In this document: positions 32,546-40,946 of the stretch, in pieces
Layout: every line of letters begins with the position of its first letter
Numbering within the stretch: position 1 is the first letter of the stretch
Notes under the pieces: model-generated
The model's database searches: none
What the model saw: only the letters and a program-made list of their open reading frames with translations
Told to the model about the DNA's origin: nothing
Translations under genes and position numbers: made by a program
Source: Streptomyces longwoodensis
Lineage (GTDB): Bacteria > Actinomycetota > Actinomycetes > Streptomycetales > Streptomycetaceae
DNA: 64,000 nt
Direction: 5' to 3'
Assembly: GCF_001514125.1 (NCBI RefSeq)
Contig: NZ_KQ948558.1
Location: 1 to 64,000, forward strand

Positions 32546-33655
32546 CTACTTGGTGAGCGGCGCCAGCTTCGGGTCGTTGGCGTAGGCCTGGGCGGCGTTC
32601 TGCTTCGTGACGATCACGGGCGGCAGGAGGTAGGACGGCACGACCTTGACACCGTTGTCGTAGGACTTGGTGTCGTTGATGGTCGGCTTGTCGCCCTTCT
32701 GCAGCGCCTTGACCATGCCCACGGTCTCCGCGACGAGCTTGCGGGTGTCCTTGTTGATGGTCGAGTACTGCTCCCCGGCCATGATCGACTTGACCGACTC
32801 GACCTCGGAGTCCTGGCCGGTGACGACCGGGACGGGCTTGCCGGCGCCCTTCACCGAGGTGAGGATGGCGCGGGCCAGCGTGTCGTTCGGGGACAGCACG
32901 CCGTCCAGGGTCTTCTTGCCGCCGTAGGCGGACGTCAGCAGGGAGTCCATGCGCTGCTGCGCGTTCTCGGCCTTCCAGCCCTGGATCGCGGTCTGCTTGA
33001 TGTCGGTCTGGCCCGAGCCGACAACGATGTCGCCCTTGTCGATGAGGGGCTTGAGCACCTGCATCGCGCCGTCGAAGAACACCTTGGAGTTGTTGTCGTC
33101 CGGCGAGCCGGAGAACAGCTCGATCGTCCACGGTCCCTTGGGCTTCTTGGCCTTCATGCCGTCGACGAGGGCCTGGCCCTGGAGCTGGCCGACCTTGAAG
33201 TTGTCGAAGGCGATGTAGTAATCGACGTCCGGGGTGTTGGTGATGAGCCGGTCGTAGGCGATGACGACGGCGCCCTCGTCCTTGGCCTGCTTGACCTGGG
33301 TGGCGAGCTGGGAGGCGTCGGTGGCGCCGATGACGATGACCTTGGCGCCCTTGGTGACCATGGAGGAGATCTGCGCCTGCTGGTCGGCGACCGTGGTCGA
33401 GGCTCCCGCGTACTGGACGTCGGCCTTGAACCCGGCGTCCTTGAGGCCGTTGGTGAACAGGTCGCCGGCGAGCACCCAGTTCTCCGAGGTCTTGGAGGGC
33501 AGGGCGACCCCGATCAGGGAGTCCTTGGCGAAGCCCTTGCCGTCGGCGCTGTCGCTGCCGGAGGCGCCCTCGCGTTCGTTGGAGCAGGCCGTGCCGAGGG
33601 TGAGCAGGGCGGCGGCGCCGACGGCGGCGACGGTTCTGATGAGGGAGGTGCGCAT
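32546..33655 (-). CDS. chvE: Sugar ABC transporter binding lipoprotein, ChvE-like
   Basis: A 369-residue periplasmic-binding-protein-type lipoprotein. The signal peptide ends in a lipobox (TLGTACS, lipidated Cys). The mature part closely follows ChvE: GVALPSKTSENW, IGATDASQL, VIAYDRLI, FDNFKVGQLQGQ, GSPDDNN, DGAMQVLKP, GQDSEVESVKSI and AGEQYSTI. It should bind monosaccharides such as xylose, arabinose, galactose or glucose outside the membrane and deliver them to the permease. It is the third gene of a minus-strand operon (ATPase, permease, binding protein). A hairpin upstream at 33710 separates it from the permease gene. Confidence 0.93.
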   Translation of the reverse strand: MRTSLIRTVAAVGAAALLTLGTACSNEREGASGSDSADGKGFAKDSLIGVALPSKTSENWVLAGDLFTNGLKDAGFKADVQYAGASTTVADQQAQISSMVTKGAKVIVIGATDASQLATQVKQAKDEGAVVIAYDRLITNTPDVDYYIAFDNFKVGQLQGQALVDGMKAKKPKGPWTIELFSGSPDDNNSKVFFDGAMQVLKPLIDKGDIVVGSGQTDIKQTAIQGWKAENAQQRMDSLLTSAYGGKKTLDGVLSPNDTLARAILTSVKGAGKPVPVVTGQDSEVESVKSIMAGEQYSTINKDTRKLVAETVGMVKALQKGDKPTINDTKSYDNGVKVVPSYLLPPVIVTKQNAAQAYANDPKLAPLTK

Positions 33656-33709
33656 GGTGGTGGAGAACCCTTCGTGCGTGCGGGGCGGAACCTGGTCGCG
33701 GGGGGATGA

Positions 33710-33746
33710 GCCGGTCACCCGGCTGTCAGGGGGCCGGGTGACCGGC
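33710..33746 (-). terminator. Hairpin between permease and binding-protein genes
   Basis: A perfect 13-bp stem (GCCGGTCACCCGG and its complement) with an 11-base loop, within the 158-bp gap inside the sugar ABC operon. It could set unequal expression of the binding protein by attenuation or RNA stabilisation. Confidence 0.5.
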
Positions 33747-33813
33747 CGTCGGGGACGGGCGGGGGCGGGCCGCGGTGGGGCGCGCCGGCACCGCTCGGAG
33801 TACGGCCGGCCGG

Positions 33814-35112
33814 TCAGCCGGCCACCTTGGCCGTGTCGGCGTCGGGGGCCTGGGCCGGGACGGGCGCCGTCCCGGGCGGGTCGTCCCGCCGGAAGGGCCG
33901 CATCAGTGTCCCGGTGATGGAGAAACGCCCGCGGCTCTTGTTGTAGACGTCGAAGGCGACGGCCAGCAGCAGGACGAGGCCCTTGATGATCTGCACCATG
34001 TCCGAGCCGACGCCCTCGAGTTGGAGGCCGTTGTTGAGCAGGGCCATCACCAGGCCGCCGACGATGGAGCCGCTGACGGTGCCCAGGCCGCCGGAGACCG
34101 CCGCGCCGCCGATGAACACGGCCGCGATGGCGTCGAGTTCCCAGCTGAGGCCGTCCTGCGGGCCGGAGGCGGAGGACCGCGCCACGAAGATCATGCCGGC
34201 CAGCGCGGCCAGCACCGACATGTTCATCATGACGAAGAAGTTGACCCGCTTGAGCTTCACGCCGGACAGTTCGGCCGCCCGTGCGTTGCCGCCGACCGCG
34301 TAGATGTGGCGGCCGCCGATGGTGTTGCGGGTGTAGTGCGAGTAGGCCAGGACGAGGACGATCAGGATGATGCCGGAGATGGGCAGGCTGGTGCCGACCC
34401 GGCCGCCGGCGAAGCGCAGCGTGGCGAAGACGATGACGCCGAGCATGACGGTCAGGCGGACGCCCGCGACCCACAGGGGTGCCGTGTCGGCCTTCATCTC
34501 CAGCCGGGTCCGGCGCGCCTTCCACTCGCGCCACACCACCCCCGCGCAGGCGGCGACGCCGAGCAGCAGCGTGAGGTTGTTGTAGCCGGTGTCGGGCCCG
34601 ACCTCGGGGAGGAAACCGGCCCCGATCTTGCGGAAGCCCTCGGGCACGGGGACGGTGTCGGCGTTGCCGATGTACTGGTTGCCGCCGCGGAACAGCAGCA
34701 TCCCGGCCAGGGTGACGATGAACGCCGGTACGCCGATGTAGGCGACCCAGAAGCCCTGCCAGGCGCCGATGGCCGCGCCGACGAGCAGGCCGAGCAGGAT
34801 GCCGAGGGGCCAGGGGACGTCGTGCTCCTGCATGGCCTTGGCGACGACGATGCCGGTGAAGGCCGCGACCGAGCCGACCGACAGGTCGATGTGCCCGGCG
34901 ACGATCACCATCAGCATGCCGATGGCCAGGATCAGGATGTAGGAGTACTGGCTGACCACGGCGATGAGGTTGCCGGAGGTCAGCGTCAGCCCGCCGGTCC
35001 AGATCTGGAACAGCAGGACGATGGCCACCAGGGTGAAGATCATGCCGAACTGGCGGGCGTTGGAGGTCGTGCCTCCGAAGAGGTTCTTCTGCAGGTCGGT
35101 GATGCGGCTCAT
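33814..35112 (-). CDS. mmsB: Sugar ABC transporter permease, MmsB/XylH-like
   Basis: A 432-residue inner-membrane permease with about ten to eleven hydrophobic segments. Family hallmarks are GHIDLSVGSVAAFTG, GVPAFIVTLAGMLLFRG, RHIYAVGGNARAAELSGV (the cytoplasmic coupling loop that contacts the ATPase) and AAVFIGGAAVSGGLGTV. It forms the channel for the sugar bound by the ChvE-like lipoprotein. The ATG overlaps the ATPase stop by four bases. The C-terminal 30 residues are a Pro/Ala-rich cytoplasmic tail. Confidence 0.94.
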   Translation of the reverse strand: MSRITDLQKNLFGGTTSNARQFGMIFTLVAIVLLFQIWTGGLTLTSGNLIAVVSQYSYILILAIGMLMVIVAGHIDLSVGSVAAFTGIVVAKAMQEHDVPWPLGILLGLLVGAAIGAWQGFWVAYIGVPAFIVTLAGMLLFRGGNQYIGNADTVPVPEGFRKIGAGFLPEVGPDTGYNNLTLLLGVAACAGVVWREWKARRTRLEMKADTAPLWVAGVRLTVMLGVIVFATLRFAGGRVGTSLPISGIILIVLVLAYSHYTRNTIGGRHIYAVGGNARAAELSGVKLKRVNFFVMMNMSVLAALAGMIFVARSSASGPQDGLSWELDAIAAVFIGGAAVSGGLGTVSGSIVGGLVMALLNNGLQLEGVGSDMVQIIKGLVLLLAVAFDVYNKSRGRFSITGTLMRPFRRDDPPGTAPVPAQAPDADTAKVAG

Positions 35113-36659
35113 GGCGTTCGGCTCTTCTTCGTCGCGGTCATCTGCTTCATGAGGACTTCGGGGTCGGCGTCGGCGCGGGCCACCTCGCCGGTGACGGCGC
35201 CCTCGAACACCGTGTAGATGCGGTCGCACAGGCCGATCAGTTCGGGCAGTTCGGAGGAGATGACGATCACCCCTTTGCCCTGGGCGACGAGCTGCTGGAT
35301 GATCCGGTAGATCTCGAACTTGGCCCCGACGTCGATGCCCCGGGTCGGCTCGTCGAGGATCAGCAGGTCCGGGTCGGTGAACATCCACTTCGCCAGGACG
35401 ACCTTCTGCTGGTTGCCGCCGGAGAGCTTGACGACGCCCTCGTCGACGCTGGGCGTCTTGATGCGCAGGCTCTGGCGGTACTCCTCGGCCACCCGGTGTT
35501 CGCGCACCGGGTCGATCACCCGGCGCCGGGTGATCTTCGACAGCTTCGCGGACACCATCGAGGTCTTGATGTCGTCGAGCAGGTTGAGGCCGATGGACTT
35601 GCGGTCCTCGCTGACGTAGGCCAGTCCGTGGCGGATGGCGTCCGCGACGGTCTTCAGGCGGATCTCCGTGCCGTCCTTGAAGACCCGTCCGGACAGCCAG
35701 GTGCCGTAGGAGCGTCCGAACAGGCTCATGGCGAGCTCGGTGCGGCCGGCACCCATGAGCCCGGCGAAGCCGACGATCTCCCCGCGGCGGACGTGGAACG
35801 AGGAGCCCTTGCACACCATGCGTTCGTCCGAGGCGGGGTGGCGCACCGTCCAGTCGCGCACCTCGAAGAAGACCTCGCCGACGTCGGGCGTACGGTCGGG
35901 GAAGCGGCTGGCGAGCTCGCGGCCCACCATGCCGCGCACGATGCGGTCCTCGTCGACGCCGTCGCCGTGCACGTCGAGGCTCTCGATGGTGCGGCCGTCG
36001 CGCAGGATGGTGATGGTGTCGGCGACGGCCTCGATCTCGTTCAGCTTGTGCGAGATCATGATCGAGGTGATGCCGCGCTCCCGGAAGCCGCGCAGCAGGT
36101 CGAGCAGGTGCCGGGAGTCGTCCTCGTTGAGGGCCGCGGTGGGCTCGTCGAGGATGAGCAGCTTGACGTCCTTGGCGAACGCCTTGGCGATCTCGACGAG
36201 TTGCTGCTTGCCGACACCGATGTCCTTGATGAGGGTGTCGGGGTCCTCGCGCAGTCCGACCTGTTCCATCAGCTCGAGCGCCCGGCGCTGGGCCGTCTTC
36301 CAGTCGATGGCGCCGCGGCGGCGGGGCTCGTTGCCGAGGAAGAGGTTCTCGGTGATCGACATCCCGGGGACCAGGGCGAGCTCCTGGTGGATGATGACGA
36401 TGCCCGCCTGTTCGCTGGCCCGGATGTCGTGGAAGCGGACCTGTTCGCCCCGGTAGACGATGTCGCCGGAGTAACTGCCGTGCGGGTGGACCCCGCTGAG
36501 CACCTTCATCAGCGTGGACTTGCCGGCGCCGTTCTCCCCGCAGATCGCGTGGATCTCGCCCTCCCGCACGACGAGGTTGACGTCGGCGAGCGCGGTGACG
36601 CCGGGGAACGTCTTGGTGATCGACCGCATCTCCAGGAGGTTCGGGCGGGTGGGCGTCAT
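35109..36659 (-). CDS. mmsA: Sugar ABC transporter ATP-binding protein, MmsA/XylG-like (two ABC cassettes)
   Basis: A 516-residue protein with two nucleotide-binding domains. The first has an intact Walker A (GENGAGKST), signature GVGKQQLVEIAKA and Walker B LLILDEPT. The second has a degenerate Walker A (GLMGAGRTE), the signature SGGNQQKV and Walker B LLILDEPT, as in the xylose/ribose/galactose importer family. It energises uptake through the permease encoded next. I prefer ATG 36659 to the ATG at 36722, because homology begins at LLEMRSITKTFPG and the extra 21 residues are low-complexity. It is divergent from the ROK regulator gene. Confidence 0.94.
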   Translation of the reverse strand: MTPTRPNLLEMRSITKTFPGVTALADVNLVVREGEIHAICGENGAGKSTLMKVLSGVHPHGSYSGDIVYRGEQVRFHDIRASEQAGIVIIHQELALVPGMSITENLFLGNEPRRRGAIDWKTAQRRALELMEQVGLREDPDTLIKDIGVGKQQLVEIAKAFAKDVKLLILDEPTAALNEDDSRHLLDLLRGFRERGITSIMISHKLNEIEAVADTITILRDGRTIESLDVHGDGVDEDRIVRGMVGRELASRFPDRTPDVGEVFFEVRDWTVRHPASDERMVCKGSSFHVRRGEIVGFAGLMGAGRTELAMSLFGRSYGTWLSGRVFKDGTEIRLKTVADAIRHGLAYVSEDRKSIGLNLLDDIKTSMVSAKLSKITRRRVIDPVREHRVAEEYRQSLRIKTPSVDEGVVKLSGGNQQKVVLAKWMFTDPDLLILDEPTRGIDVGAKFEIYRIIQQLVAQGKGVIVISSELPELIGLCDRIYTVFEGAVTGEVARADADPEVLMKQMTATKKSRTP

Positions 36660-36798
36660 GGGCGGCGCTCCCCACCGCCCGGAACGCGCACCGGCGTCCA
36701 CGGACCTCCGGTCCTGCGGCATTGCATGGACATCAACTTGCCTCCGATGACACAGCCCCGCGGGGGCGTGTCCGAGATTTCGTCTGCTGCGGCACCGG

Positions 36799-36832
36799 AC
36801 ACTAAATCCATTTGTTTTACTAAGTCAATGGC
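36799..36832. promoter_or_regulatory. AT-rich divergent promoter/operator between mmsA and ROK regulator
   Basis: In the 217-bp divergent gap, an unusually AT-rich patch carries direct repeats ACTAAATC (36801-36808) and ACTAAGTC (36819-36826), 18 bp apart, inside an inverted repeat CCATT...AATGG (36808-36831). ROK repressors bind such AT-rich sites. Likely operator for the transporter operon and for autoregulation. Confidence 0.55.
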
Positions 36833-36876
36833 CTGGTGGAGATAGGTTGGTGGGGGGCAACGAGAGAGGACCGCAG

Positions 36877-38154
36877 GTGCGGCAGGCAGGAACGAACCTT
36901 CCCAAGGTCGGGCGCTACAACAGGGCCGTCGTGCTCGACCAGATCCAGCTCGCCGACGGCATCAGCCGCGTCGAGATCGCCGAGCACACCGGCCTCACAC
37001 CCCAGACGGTGTCGGGCATCGTGCGCCGGCTGCTGGACGAGGGCATCGTCCGCGAGGACGGCGCGAGCAGGGTGGCCAGCGGCGGCAAGCCCCGCACCAC
37101 GCTGCGCGTCAACGCCGAGGCGGGCAGCGCCGTGGGCCTGCACTTCGACCCCGTGCAGCTCAGCTGCACCGTGGTGGACCTGCTGGGCCGTCCGCTGCTC
37201 GTCAAGAGGCGGCCCACACACCCGGACGCAGACCCGCCCCAGGTCGTCAAGGCCATGGCCGAGCTGGTCGCCGACGTCCTGGCGGAGACGGGCGTCGACC
37301 GCGACAAGATCCTCGGCCTCGGACTGGCCACCCCCGGGCCGATCGACCTCGAACAGGGCGCGATCGTCGGCGCGCCGCAGCTGACCGGCTGGACCCGGGT
37401 CCCCGTGCAGCGCATGCTCAGCGAGGCGACGGGACTGCCGGTGACCCTCGACAACGACGCCACCGCGGCCGCGGTCGGTGAGCGCTGGTCGGGGGCGGGC
37501 CGGGGCGTGGCGGACTTCGCCTACTTCTACTTCGGCACCGGCGTCGGCGGCGGCCTCATCCTCAACCACCAGGTGTACCGGGGCGGTTCACTGAACGCGG
37601 GCGAGTTCGGGCACTCCTCGGTGCTGCCCGACGGCCCGGAGTGCTACTGCGGGAACCGGGGCTGTCTGGAGCGGCTGGTCAACCCCACCGCCATCGTGGC
37701 CGAGGTGCACCGCAGGCTCGCCGCCGGAGCCCACCCGGACAGCGCCCTGGCCCGGGCCTACGCGCAGGACCCCGAGGCCGTCGACCACCCCGCCATCGGT
37801 CTGGCCGCGGCCGCGGGCGACCCGGTCGCCGCCGCGGTCGTCGACGAGAGCGCCGAGCACGTGGCCTCGGTCGCGGTCGACATCGCCAACTTCCTCGACG
37901 TGGACCTGATCGTCCTGGGCGGCCACGGCATCCAGCACGTCGAGTCGCGCTACGTGGAAGTCGTCGCCGCCACGCTGGCCCGGCGCCCGCTGTCGCGGCA
38001 CGTACGGGTCGTCGGCGTCGAGGCGTCCTGGCTCGGGGTGGACGCGGCGGTCGTCGGGAGTGCGGCGCTGGTGCTGCACGCCACGTACTCCCCGCAGCTG
38101 TCGGCCCTGCTGGGCACGGGGACGCCGTCGGCGGACCGGACGGGCGGCCGCTGA
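36877..38154 (+). CDS. ROK-family transcriptional regulator
   Basis: A 425-residue ROK repressor. It has an N-terminal winged helix-turn-helix (about 12-75: SRVEIAEHTGLTPQTVSGIVRRLLDEGIV) and a C-terminal sugar-kinase-like domain: LDNDATAAAVGE, GTGVGGGLILN and the ROK zinc motif ending in CYCGNRGCLE. It most likely senses a sugar and represses the divergent importer operon, in the manner of XylR/NagC. I chose GTG 36877 because GAGAGGA lies six bases upstream; TTG 36847 and GTG 36850 are alternatives giving up to ten extra residues. A hairpin follows the gene. Confidence 0.92.
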   Translation: MRQAGTNLPKVGRYNRAVVLDQIQLADGISRVEIAEHTGLTPQTVSGIVRRLLDEGIVREDGASRVASGGKPRTTLRVNAEAGSAVGLHFDPVQLSCTVVDLLGRPLLVKRRPTHPDADPPQVVKAMAELVADVLAETGVDRDKILGLGLATPGPIDLEQGAIVGAPQLTGWTRVPVQRMLSEATGLPVTLDNDATAAAVGERWSGAGRGVADFAYFYFGTGVGGGLILNHQVYRGGSLNAGEFGHSSVLPDGPECYCGNRGCLERLVNPTAIVAEVHRRLAAGAHPDSALARAYAQDPEAVDHPAIGLAAAAGDPVAAAVVDESAEHVASVAVDIANFLDVDLIVLGGHGIQHVESRYVEVVAATLARRPLSRHVRVVGVEASWLGVDAAVVGSAALVLHATYSPQLSALLGTGTPSADRTGGR

Positions 38155-38158
38155 GCAC

Positions 38159-38180
38159 GCGCCCCCTCGCCGGGGGGCGC
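38159..38180 (+). terminator. Short hairpin after the ROK gene
   Basis: An 8-bp stem GCGCCCCC/GGGGGCGC with a six-base loop, five bases after the stop codon. Confidence 0.45.
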
Positions 38181-38246
38181 CCGGCGCCGCCGCCGATGAG
38201 TTTCCGACGACCCCGCGGTCTACCTCCTCGACGAAAGGAGCGCACC

Positions 38247-38852
38247 ATGCGCAAGGTCATCGTTTGCACGTTCCTCACCCTCGACGGCGTCATGCAGGCA
38301 CCGGGCGGCCCGGACGAGGACCCCACCAGCGGGTTCGAGCACGGCGGCTGGCAGAAGCCGGTGTCCGACGACGAGGTCGGCGAAGCCATCGCCGGCTGGT
38401 ACGAGCCCGCCGACGCGATGCTGCTCGGCCGCAAGACGTACGAGATCTTCGCGTCGTACTGGCCGACCGCGGACCCCGGCAACCCGTTCACCGAGCGGAT
38501 GAACGCGATGCACAAGTACGTGGCCTCCCGGACCCTCACGTCCGTCGACTGGCAGAACTCCAGCCTGCTGGAGGGCGACGTCGTCGACGCCGTCCGCGCG
38601 CTGAAGGCGTCCGAAGGCGGTGACATCAACGTCGTGGGCAGCGGCGACCTCGCCCAGACCCTCATGCGGCACGGCCTCGTCGACGAGTACCGGCTGACCG
38701 TCCACCCGGTGATCATCGGCAGCGGCAAGCGGCTGTTCGCCGACGGGGCGGTCCCCACCGCACTGGAGCCGGTCAGCGTCACGACGACCAAGAGCGGCAC
38801 GGTCCTCGCCGTCTACCGGACGAACGGCGAGCCGACGTACGACAGCTACTAG
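38247..38852 (+). CDS. RibD C-terminal/dihydrofolate-reductase-fold protein (YyaP-like)
   Basis: A 201-residue protein of the dihydrofolate reductase/RibD C-terminal superfamily: MRKVIVCTFLTLDGVM at the start, MLLGRKTYEIFASYWP, NVVGSGDLAQTLMRHGLVDEY and HPVIIGSGKRLF. These small NADPH-binding proteins are common in Streptomyces and their substrates are mostly unknown. It starts 93 bp after the ROK gene with the strong ribosome site GAAAGGAG, and the hairpin between them suggests a separate transcript. No special link with its neighbours is visible. Confidence 0.9.
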   Translation: MRKVIVCTFLTLDGVMQAPGGPDEDPTSGFEHGGWQKPVSDDEVGEAIAGWYEPADAMLLGRKTYEIFASYWPTADPGNPFTERMNAMHKYVASRTLTSVDWQNSSLLEGDVVDAVRALKASEGGDINVVGSGDLAQTLMRHGLVDEYRLTVHPVIIGSGKRLFADGAVPTALEPVSVTTTKSGTVLAVYRTNGEPTYDSY

Positions 38853-38967
38853 GGTCGCGCTGACCGCCCCGCGGATATTTTCCGACGATCGCGAGTGAAT
38901 CGGGCGTATCAAGTCACTCGTCACCAAAGGTTCATGAACGGCATGCACCGGTGGTGAGGAGAGCGGC

Positions 38968-39690
38968 ATGAGTCAGTCCGTACCGGAGAACAGCGGAAGG
39001 CTGCAACAGGTCGGGGAGTCGGTCCGGGCGGAGACGACTGCCACGGCCGGCCAGACGCGCCAGGCCGCGGGCCAGGTCGCGAGCACGGCCGCGGAGCAGG
39101 CGAAGACCGTCGCCGACGAGGTACGGCAGCAGGCCGGCTCGGTCGTCGGGGACCTGCGGGGCCGCGTCATGGACGAGGCCGAGGGGCAGACCAAACGGGC
39201 CGCCGGGGTGCTGCGGCAGTGGGCCCACGACCTCGCCGAGCTGGCGGACAACGCCCCCGGGGACACCCCCGCGCGCAGTCTCACCGCGCAGCTGGCCGAC
39301 CGCGGGCACCGCGCGGCCGACTACGTGGACCAGCACGGCGTCGAGGGCATCGTCGGCGACGTCCAGCGCTTCGCCCGACGGCGCCCGGGGCTGTTCCTGG
39401 GCGGCGCGCTGGTGGCCGGTCTGGCCGCGGGACGCCTGGGGAAGTCGGCGAGCAGGGCCGCGCAGTCGGCCGGCTCGGGGCAGGAGCAGGCCGCAGCGGC
39501 ACTGCCGGCCGCGGGCACGCCGGAGCCGGACGTACCGGCGCCCGCCCCGGGCTCGGGGCAGTGGACGCCGGCCCAGCCGGCCGGGGCGACTCCCCCGCCG
39601 GCCGTTCCGCCCGTCCCCGCGGCGCCGCCGCCCGTCCCGCCCGCGACCGCCGGCCCGGCCGGCCTCACGCCTCCGCACCCGGGGGTGTGA
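38968..39690 (+). CDS. Hypothetical helical protein with Pro-rich C-terminus
   Basis: A 240-residue protein. Residues 1-90 are Gln/Ala/Glu-rich helices with repeated AEQAK/TRQAAGQ patterns, resembling apolipoprotein- or LEA-like amphipathic helices. A hydrophobic stretch (about 138-152, RPGLFLGGALVAGLAAG) could associate with the membrane. The C-terminal third is a Pro/Ala-rich linker. It is the first gene of a three-gene unit with a holin-like membrane protein and a DUF3618 protein, a module common in actinobacteria and often linked to envelope stress. RBS GAGGAGAG. The upstream region has a lower-GC, promoter-like stretch. Function not established. Confidence 0.8.
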   Translation: MSQSVPENSGRLQQVGESVRAETTATAGQTRQAAGQVASTAAEQAKTVADEVRQQAGSVVGDLRGRVMDEAEGQTKRAAGVLRQWAHDLAELADNAPGDTPARSLTAQLADRGHRAADYVDQHGVEGIVGDVQRFARRRPGLFLGGALVAGLAAGRLGKSASRAAQSAGSGQEQAAAALPAAGTPEPDVPAPAPGSGQWTPAQPAGATPPPAVPPVPAAPPPVPPATAGPAGLTPPHPGV

Positions 39691-39691
39691 C

Positions 39692-40111
39692 ATGGCGTCG
39701 TCCCCCCAGCCGGACCGCGCGGTCTCCTACGGCGAGGAGCCCTCCGTGGGCGTCCTGCTGTCGCGGGTGACCTCGGACCTGCAGACCCTGTTCCAGCAGG
39801 AGGTGGAGCTGGCGAAGGCCGAGGTCAAGCAGGAGGCCACCAAGGCGGGCAAGGCGGCGGGCATGTACGGCGGCGCCGGCTTCGCCGGCTACATGGTGCT
39901 GCTGTTCCTGTCCCTCGCCGCCGTCCTGGGCCTGTCCAACGTGATGGACGGTGGCTGGGCGGCCCTGATCGTCACCGCCGTCTGGGCCGTGATCGCGGGC
40001 GTGCTCTACACACAGGGCCGCTCCCGGATGCGCACCGTCTCCCCCACTCCGGAGCGGACCGTCGAAACGATGAAGGAGAACACCCGATGGGCACGTCACC
40101 CGACCAAGTGA
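39692..40111 (+). CDS. Holin-superfamily (Phage_holin_3_6/DUF1469-like) membrane protein
   Basis: A 139-residue protein with an N-terminal amphipathic segment (VGVLLSRVTSDLQTLFQQEVELAKAEV is the family-type pattern) and two membrane helices (about 68-92 and 98-117). It belongs to the actinobacterial holin-X/DUF1469 group, which despite the name is chromosomal and not a phage lysis gene. It starts one base after the preceding stop and overlaps the DUF3618 gene by 25 bases, so the three genes are translationally coupled. The role is probably structural in the envelope. Confidence 0.85.
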   Translation: MASSPQPDRAVSYGEEPSVGVLLSRVTSDLQTLFQQEVELAKAEVKQEATKAGKAAGMYGGAGFAGYMVLLFLSLAAVLGLSNVMDGGWAALIVTAVWAVIAGVLYTQGRSRMRTVSPTPERTVETMKENTRWARHPTK

Positions 40112-40752
40112 GGGCGGAGATCAACGCCACCCGCGACCGCCTGTCCGACGACGTCAGCCGGCTCGCCGACCACGCCAGCCCCCGGCACATGGTGCGTCGC
40201 CGCACCGAGCGCGTGCGCGGCACCTTCACCGGCTTCAAGGAGCAGATCATGGGTTCGGCCTCCGACACCGCGCACGGCCTCGCGGGCGGCGCCCGCTCCG
40301 CGGCGGGCTCGCTGCAGGACGGCGCCGGGCAGGTGACCGACACGACGCGCGACGCCGCCCAGCAGGCGGGTGAGATGCTCACCCAGGCGCCCGAGCAGGC
40401 CCGGCGGCAGACCCAGGGACATCCGCTGGCCGCCGGTCTGATCGCCTTCGGCGTCGGGGTCCTGGCCTCGTCCCTCCTGCCCACGACGGAAACGGAGGAG
40501 CAGGCCGCCTCCTCGCTCGTCGAACAGGGCAAGGAGTCCCTCGAACCCGTCAAGCAGGCCGCCCTCGACTCCGCGCAGCACCTCAAGGAGCACGCCAGGG
40601 ACGCGGCGCAGTCCGCGGCCGACGAGGTCAAGGGCACCGCGCAGGAGGCACTGCGCACCACCCAGGACGAGGCCCGCGACCAGGCCGGCACGGTCGCCGA
40701 ACAGGCCCGCGACTCCACACAGCAGGTCACGCAGGACACCAAGCAGCAGTGA
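40087..40752 (+). CDS. DUF3618 domain protein
   Basis: A 221-residue protein. The N-terminal 50 residues match DUF3618 (SPDQVRAEINATRDRLSDDVSRLADHASP). One membrane segment follows (about 118-135, PLAAGLIAFGVGVLASSLLP), and a long Ala/Gln/Glu/Lys-rich helical tail (about 140-221) resembles LEA repeats. RBS AAGGAG. It is the last gene of the three-gene envelope module; a hairpin follows. Function unknown, with possible roles in membrane or desiccation stress inferred only from composition. Confidence 0.88.
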   Translation: MGTSPDQVRAEINATRDRLSDDVSRLADHASPRHMVRRRTERVRGTFTGFKEQIMGSASDTAHGLAGGARSAAGSLQDGAGQVTDTTRDAAQQAGEMLTQAPEQARRQTQGHPLAAGLIAFGVGVLASSLLPTTETEEQAASSLVEQGKESLEPVKQAALDSAQHLKEHARDAAQSAADEVKGTAQEALRTTQDEARDQAGTVAEQARDSTQQVTQDTKQQ

Positions 40753-40767
40753 GGCCAGGGGCGTGTC

Positions 40768-40801
40768 GCCCGTCGGCGGAACCGCCCTCCTGCCGACGGG
40801 C
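40768..40801. terminator. Terminator in convergent gap
   Basis: A 10-bp stem GCCCGTCGGC/GCCGACGGGC with a 14-base loop, 15 bp after the DUF3618 stop and facing the alpha-glucosidase gene. Confidence 0.55.
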
Positions 40802-40946
40802 CACCGTCCAGGCAGCGTTCCGTTGTGCTGCGTCCGCAGACGGTACACGTCGGCCACGGTGACGAACCCGAGAGGCAGGTCGGGGGCCGCCCCCGCGCGC
40901 GACGGGCCCCTCCTGCACACCGGTGAGGATGCGCCGCCCCCGGGGG

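Noticed and set aside
36660..36722. Earlier ATG for the sugar ABC ATPase
   Set aside because: It adds 21 low-complexity residues before the conserved N-terminus. ATG 36659 fits the family better, although the earlier start is not excluded.
39692..40111. Holin-like gene as evidence of a prophage
   Set aside because: No other phage genes are present. This holin superfamily is a normal chromosomal component of actinobacterial envelope operons next to DUF3618 genes.
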